From Pseudomonadota bacterium (GTDB lineage: Bacteria; Chloroflexota; Ktedonobacteria; Ktedonobacterales; JACDGC01): a stretch of DNA of 8,796 nt. Below are positions 5,749 through 8,796 of this stretch, piece by piece. The notes below the pieces were generated by a model, which ran no database searches, had not been told where the DNA came from, and saw nothing but the letters and a program-made list of their open reading frames with translations. The stretch lies in NCBI GenBank assembly GCA_021323815.1, contig JAJPKG010000222.1, forward strand, positions 1-8,796. Reading direction: 5' to 3'. Position numbers and translations under genes: made by a program. Numbering within the stretch: position 1 is the first letter of the stretch; the number at the start of each line of letters is the position of its first letter.

Positions 5749-7131
5749 ATGTCACACTTGTTTTCCGCCCGCGCGCAGATGGGAACGTCGCTCGCCTTTC
5801 ATATCATCTTTTCTGTGCTGGGTGTAGGCTTGCCGGTGTTGCTGTGCGTAGCCGAGGGCCTGGCACTGCGCTATAAAGATCCGCACTGGATGCGCCTTGC
5901 GCGGCAGTGGAGCAAGGCGTTCGCCATCGTCTTCGCCATCGGCGCGGTTTCCGGCGTGATTGTGGAATTTGAGATCGCGCTGCTGTGGCCGAGTTTCGCG
6001 CGCTTCATCGGCGGCGTTGCCGGTCTGCCCTTCGCCATGGAAGGGTTCGCCTTCTTCTTGGAAGGCATCTTCCTGGGACTCTATCTCTATGGCTGGAATC
6101 GTCTGTCACCGCGCGCTCACTGGCTCTGCTCATTCCCGCTGTGGATCAGTGGCGGCGCGTCAGCCTGGTTTATCATGACGGCGAATTCGTGGATGAACTC
6201 GCCGGCGGGGTTCACACTCAAAAACGGCGTCATCACCAACGTGCGTCCCTTCGCCGCCATCGCCAATCCCGCCACGCCGTATGAGACGACGCATATGATC
6301 TTGGGGTGCTACGTCGCTGTCGGCTTCGCCGTCGCGGCGGTATATGCCTTCGCCTGGTTGCGCGGCCAGCGCACGGCCTATAACCGCAAGGGCTTGTTAC
6401 TGGGCCTCGCAATGGCATCTATCGCCATTCCCTTGCAAGTGGTCAGCGGCGACCCCAACGCGCGCTTCCTGGAAACCTCGCAGCCCGCGAAATATGCCGC
6501 GATGGAAGGCTTGTTGCACAGCGGGCGCGGCCAGCCGCTCTACATCCTGGGCATCCCAGATCAAAAGACGGGCCAGGTCTACCTCGCCATCCAGATCCCG
6601 CATGGCGAAAGCTTGCTGGCACACTTCAACCTGAACTCGTATTCCAAAGGGCTGGATCAAATCCCCAAAGCCGACCAACCCAACGCCATTGTCGTTCACC
6701 TGACCTTCGATCTGATGGTCTTCTGCGGATTCTTCCTGCTGCTGGCGGCACTCCTTTTCTGGTGGTTCTTCCTGCGCGGCAATCGCACGCTTCCCGACAA
6801 ACGCTGGTTGCTGTGGGGCCTGGTTGCCTGCGGGCCACTCGGCTTCCTGGCCATTGAAAGCGGCTGGATGGTGACGGAAGAGGGCCGCCAGCCCTGGGTG
6901 ATCTATGGAATTATGCGCGTCAGCGATGCCGCCACGCCGTCGCCGTGGGTAAACGTGAGCTTCGCTATCTTCTCGCTGGTTTACGTCGTGCTGGGCGCGA
7001 CGCTGGTGCTGTTGCTGCTGCGCCTGGCGCGCAACCCCCTGCCGGAACGGACGTGGGAGGAATATTTCGTGACCACTCCTGCGCCGCAAGCGGCGATCTC
7101 CCCCGATAAGATGCAGGAGGCGACCGAATGA
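5749..7131 (+). CDS. cydA: Cytochrome bd-type quinol oxidase subunit I (CydA)
   Basis: This integral membrane subunit carries the three haems, oxidises quinol and reduces oxygen to water. In 460 residues, compared with the E. coli protein, I see H18 (haem b595 ligand), E98 and E105 in MEGFAFFLEG, H182 and M323 (haem b558 ligands, in TTHMILGC and FDLMVFCG), K248 and E253 in QPAKYAAMEG (quinol site), and E377 and R380 in EEGRQPW. The quinol loop is short, without the E. coli-type insertion. The E98-E105 spacing is one residue shorter than in E. coli, and Asp321 stands where E. coli has Arg391. I chose the ATG at 5749 because MSHLFSARAQMGTSLAFH is the family start, with GAAAGGA 11 bases upstream. 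In-frame starts at 5662 and 5686 would add unlikely extensions. The gene overlaps cydB by four bases. Confidence 0.96.
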   Translation: MSHLFSARAQMGTSLAFHIIFSVLGVGLPVLLCVAEGLALRYKDPHWMRLARQWSKAFAIVFAIGAVSGVIVEFEIALLWPSFARFIGGVAGLPFAMEGFAFFLEGIFLGLYLYGWNRLSPRAHWLCSFPLWISGGASAWFIMTANSWMNSPAGFTLKNGVITNVRPFAAIANPATPYETTHMILGCYVAVGFAVAAVYAFAWLRGQRTAYNRKGLLLGLAMASIAIPLQVVSGDPNARFLETSQPAKYAAMEGLLHSGRGQPLYILGIPDQKTGQVYLAIQIPHGESLLAHFNLNSYSKGLDQIPKADQPNAIVVHLTFDLMVFCGFFLLLAALLFWWFFLRGNRTLPDKRWLLWGLVACGPLGFLAIESGWMVTEEGRQPWVIYGIMRVSDAATPSPWVNVSFAIFSLVYVVLGATLVLLLLRLARNPLPERTWEEYFVTTPAPQAAISPDKMQEATE

Positions 7132-8165
7132 TCCTGACCGGAATCGTCATGGCCCTGCTGTGGGGCTGCATCATCGCCTATGCCGTGCTGGGCGGCGCGG
7201 ATTTCGGCGGCGGCGTGTGGAGTCTGCTGGCGTCCGGTCCCACCGCCGCGCGGCAACAACGCCTGATCGAGCATGCCATCGGACCGGTATGGGAAGCGAA
7301 CAGCGTCTGGCTCATCTACCTCGTCGTCGGGCTGCTGACGGCCTTCCCGCTGGTGGCCTACACCCTGGCCGTCGCGCTCTTCGTGCCGTTCACCCTGGCG
7401 CTGCTGGGGATTGTCCTGCGCGGCGCGGCGTTCGCCTTCGAGACGCACATCACCGGCTCCGTGAACCTGCGGCAGGCATGGGGCCACACATTCAGCACCG
7501 CCAGCACCATCACGCCTTTTCTGCTGGGCGCGGGCGCGGCAGCAGTGGCCAGCGGGCAGATCCATTATCGCAACGGCGCAGTGCAGGCCGACCGTTTCAC
7601 GCCCTGGCTGATGCCTTTTGCCCTGGTGATGGGGGCTGTCGCGCTCTCGCTTTGCGCCACCCTCGCGGCAGTCTATCTGACGGTGGAAGCGTCGCACCAG
7701 AAGGATCACGAGATGGCGGAGGTGTTTCGCCTGCGCGCCCTCATCGCTGGTGCCGTCACCGCGGGCTTCGGCCTGCTCGGTCTTTTGCTGGCCCCCGGAG
7801 AAGCGCCGATTATCTGGCATGGGTTGGGGCATCAGGCGTTGCCGGTGGTCATCATTACCATGCTGCTGGGGCTGGGAACGGCGTTCGCGCTCTATCTGCG
7901 GCGCTATCTGCTGGCGCGCGGGCTGGTCATCGCCATGACGGCGGGGCTGTTGAGTGCCTGGGGGCTGGCGCAGATGCCCTACATCGTGCCGCCCGATCTC
8001 ACCCTGAGCAACTCCGCCAGTTCTCCCGCCATGCTGGGTGCCTTCCTGGGCAGTGCCATCGTGGGTATGGCGTTCTTGCTGCCATCGCTGTGGTTCCTCT
8101 TCCGCGTGTTCAAGGGCAACCAGCCCACCCCTGCCGTGCGCGGGCGCGATCTGGAAGAATCCTGA
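7128..8165 (+). CDS. cydB: Cytochrome bd-type quinol oxidase subunit II (CydB)
   Basis: This is the second membrane subunit of the bd oxidase, a pseudo-symmetric partner of CydA that stabilises the haems and contributes to the oxygen and proton paths. In 345 residues the family blocks are AYAVLGGADFGGGVWSLL (about 17-34, with D25), IGPVWEANSVWLIY (51-64), and LRGAAFAFETH. About eight or nine hydrophobic segments follow, ending in a short basic cytoplasmic tail. Glu56 sits where E. coli has Asp58. The start is firm: AGGAGG lies 7 bases before the ATG, and ATGA is shared with the cydA stop, giving coupled translation. No cydX-like microprotein and no cydDC transporter genes follow; the next 630 bases are non-coding and repetitive. 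Confidence 0.96.
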   Translation: MILTGIVMALLWGCIIAYAVLGGADFGGGVWSLLASGPTAARQQRLIEHAIGPVWEANSVWLIYLVVGLLTAFPLVAYTLAVALFVPFTLALLGIVLRGAAFAFETHITGSVNLRQAWGHTFSTASTITPFLLGAGAAAVASGQIHYRNGAVQADRFTPWLMPFALVMGAVALSLCATLAAVYLTVEASHQKDHEMAEVFRLRALIAGAVTAGFGLLGLLLAPGEAPIIWHGLGHQALPVVIITMLLGLGTAFALYLRRYLLARGLVIAMTAGLLSAWGLAQMPYIVPPDLTLSNSASSPAMLGAFLGSAIVGMAFLLPSLWFLFRVFKGNQPTPAVRGRDLEES

Positions 8166-8194
8166 AAGTCGCCATTCACCGCGTCCATAACATT

Positions 8195-8275
8195 ATATGG
8201 TGGGCAAGCGGTGTTCTCGTCCGCGCAGGCGGACTTCGCACCTGCGCGGCGCGACGAACATCCCTGTCACCACAT
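8195..8275. repeat. 81-base imperfect inverted repeat after cydB
   Basis: The arms ATATGGTG (8195-8202), TGTTCTCGT (8212-8220) and CCGCGCAGG (8221-8229) are mirrored by CCTGCGCGG (8241-8249), ACGAACA (8254-8260) and CACCACAT (8268-8275). A competing smaller hairpin, GTCCGC-GCAG-GCGGAC (8219-8234), uses the left arm. It begins 30 bases after the cydB stop. No T-run follows. I recall GTCCGC-GCAG-GCGGAC hairpins as dispersed intergenic repeats in Chloroflexota and cyanobacteria, but this was not checked. It could end or protect the cydAB transcript, or be a small non-coding mobile repeat. Confidence 0.6.
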
Positions 8276-8541
8276 GCCGCCTGACCTGGCGGGCGCAAGT
8301 CGCACCCATCGTTGCTCCTATGTTCTGAGACAGGCTGGCATCACGTGCATAACGCGATAAAACCCGATGTCTCATCTCAGCCATGTTCGCGAACCAGCGG
8401 TGAGATCGCTGAATTTCTGCTGATACACGGCGATCTGTTTGCCGCCGCTGTGCTGGTCCATCTGCGTTCGCTGGCGGGGACATAACCCACGTGGATCTCA
8501 GCAGCCCCGCAGGGGGTTTCTGTTCCGAGCCGGGAGGTTTA
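8276..8541. other. Non-coding spacer with several small inverted repeats
   Basis: I see no convincing gene here. Small structures are CCGCC/GGCGG around 8278-8293; TGAGACA (8326-8332) facing TGTCTCA (8368-8374), which bound a 49-base segment; the exact palindrome GTTCGCGAAC (8385-8394); AGATCGC (8403-8409) facing GCGATCT (8430-8436); and a CCCC-GCA-GGGG stem with a short T-run (8505-8519). A 29-codon minus-strand frame (8372-8461) has no ribosome binding site and no recognisable match. Confidence 0.45.
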
Positions 8542-8555
8542 GCTCCCGGCGCTCG
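8526..8555. repeat. Hairpin at the entry of the tandem array
   Basis: CCGGGAG (8530-8536) pairs exactly with CTCCCGG (8543-8549) around the loop GTTTAG. Four more pairs, CGAG with CTCG, follow outside after a 2-base bulge. The right arm is the first bases of the first tandem unit, so the hairpin may be part of how the array began. Confidence 0.5.
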
Positions 8556-8796
8556 TCGGTGGCGCAACGGCTCTCCTGGTGCGTTGCTCCCGGCGCTCCC
8601 CGGTGGCGCTCGCTGGGCAACGGGTTGTCTGGGGGGTTGCTCCCGGCGCTCCCCGGTGGCGCTCGCTGAGCAACGGGTTTTCCTGATGGATTGCTCCCAG
8701 CGCTCCCCGGTGGCGCAACGGCTCTCCTGGTGCGTTGCTCCCGGCGCTCCCCGGTGGCGCAACGGCTCTCCTGGTGCGTTGCTCCCGGCGCTCCCC
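8542..8796. repeat. Tandem array of 44- and 53/54-base units, runs off window
   Basis: The units are 8542-8585 (44), 8586-8638 (53), 8639-8692 (54), 8693-8736 (44), 8737-8780 (44) and a partial unit 8781-8796. All begin GCTCCCGGCG or a one-base variant and share CTCCCCGGTGGCG (slightly changed in the first unit) and CAACGG. The longer units carry 9 extra bases (CTCGCTGGG or CTCGCTGAG) before CAACGG and a different 15-base end. Units four and five differ by one base. Across each junction CGTTGC can pair with GCAACG, so every unit makes a hairpin. There are no unique spacers of CRISPR length, and unit lengths are mostly not multiples of three, so coding is unlikely. Confidence 0.85.

Noticed and set aside
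6981..7832. 283-codon minus-strand open frame opposite cydA/cydB
   Set aside because: It is polar, Gln/Arg/Gly-rich and without family features. It is the complement of conserved membrane-protein coding sequence.
8191..8200. TATAAT-like box on the minus strand just after cydB
   Set aside because: It has no -35 partner and would drive RNA antisense to cydB. It is probably chance within the inverted repeat.
8193..8309. 38-residue basic minus-strand peptide with AGGAG 5 bases upstream of its ATG
   Set aside because: Nearly all of it lies on the 81-base inverted repeat, so its Arg-rich sequence is explained by the palindrome. Only the ribosome binding site argues for it.
8372..8461. 29-residue minus-strand frame beginning MDQHSGGKQIAVYQQ
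   Set aside because: It looks mildly protein-like but has no ribosome binding site, no recognised match and very short length. It could be a decayed fragment but cannot be supported.
8193..8762. Long minus-strand open frame (189 codons) across the repeat array and the post-cydB inverted repeat
   Set aside because: It is made of translated tandem repeats and hairpins, is very Arg/Pro/Gly-rich, and matches no family. Stops are rare here simply because the DNA is GC-rich.
8542..8796. CRISPR array
   Set aside because: Repeats are contiguous, the variable parts are only about 15-24 bases and recur between units, and no cas gene is visible.

Overview
The window is GC-rich bacterial chromosomal DNA carrying eight protein genes that I can support. 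Six are recognisable families. One is a TPR protein of unknown function and one is a tiny basic protein of unknown function. The gene mix is miaB followed by a TPR protein and a lysine-rich microprotein, a PucR-type regulator, an aldo/keto reductase, a small heat-shock protein with a long polar tail, and a cydAB quinol oxidase. Together with the hairpin-rich GC-rich spacers, this reminds me of a Chloroflexota genome. That assignment rests on memory of gene style, not on a search, and is tentative.

Region 1 to 3520 (minus strand) reads as one transcription unit: miaB, then the acidic-tailed TPR protein, then a 43-residue basic protein, then a PucR-family regulator cut off by the left window edge. 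A possible extended -10 promoter lies just upstream of miaB. The TPR gene and the microprotein gene are 3 bases apart, so the ribosome binding site of the second lies in the last codons of the first. MiaB modifies tRNA. The basic microprotein looks like a ribosome- or nucleic-acid-associated peptide, so a translation-related role for the middle of the unit is plausible but unproven.

Region 3521 to 4877 holds a spacer with a GC-rich hairpin, a minus-strand aldo/keto reductase, and a divergent intergenic region of about 250 bases. That region is full of interlocking inverted repeats and leads into the plus-strand hsp20 gene. Sequence around the hsp20 start can pair so as to cover the ribosome binding site, which makes it an RNA-thermometer candidate.

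Region 4878 to 8165 (plus strand) holds hsp20, a 250-base spacer with a long hairpin and a likely promoter, and then cydA and cydB. These encode the two core subunits of a cytochrome bd-type quinol oxidase and overlap by ATGA. No cydX or cydDC is visible.

Region 8166 to 8796 has no convincing gene. It contains an 81-base imperfect inverted repeat right after cydB, several smaller hairpins, and a tandem array of 44- and 53/54-base units that runs off the right edge. I found no CRISPR array, transposase, tRNA or rRNA. The most interesting material is regulatory or repetitive: the hsp20 leader, the interlocked inverted repeats, the two-flavour tandem array, and the acidic TPR/basic microprotein pair. 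I do not see a clear new defence or metabolic system.
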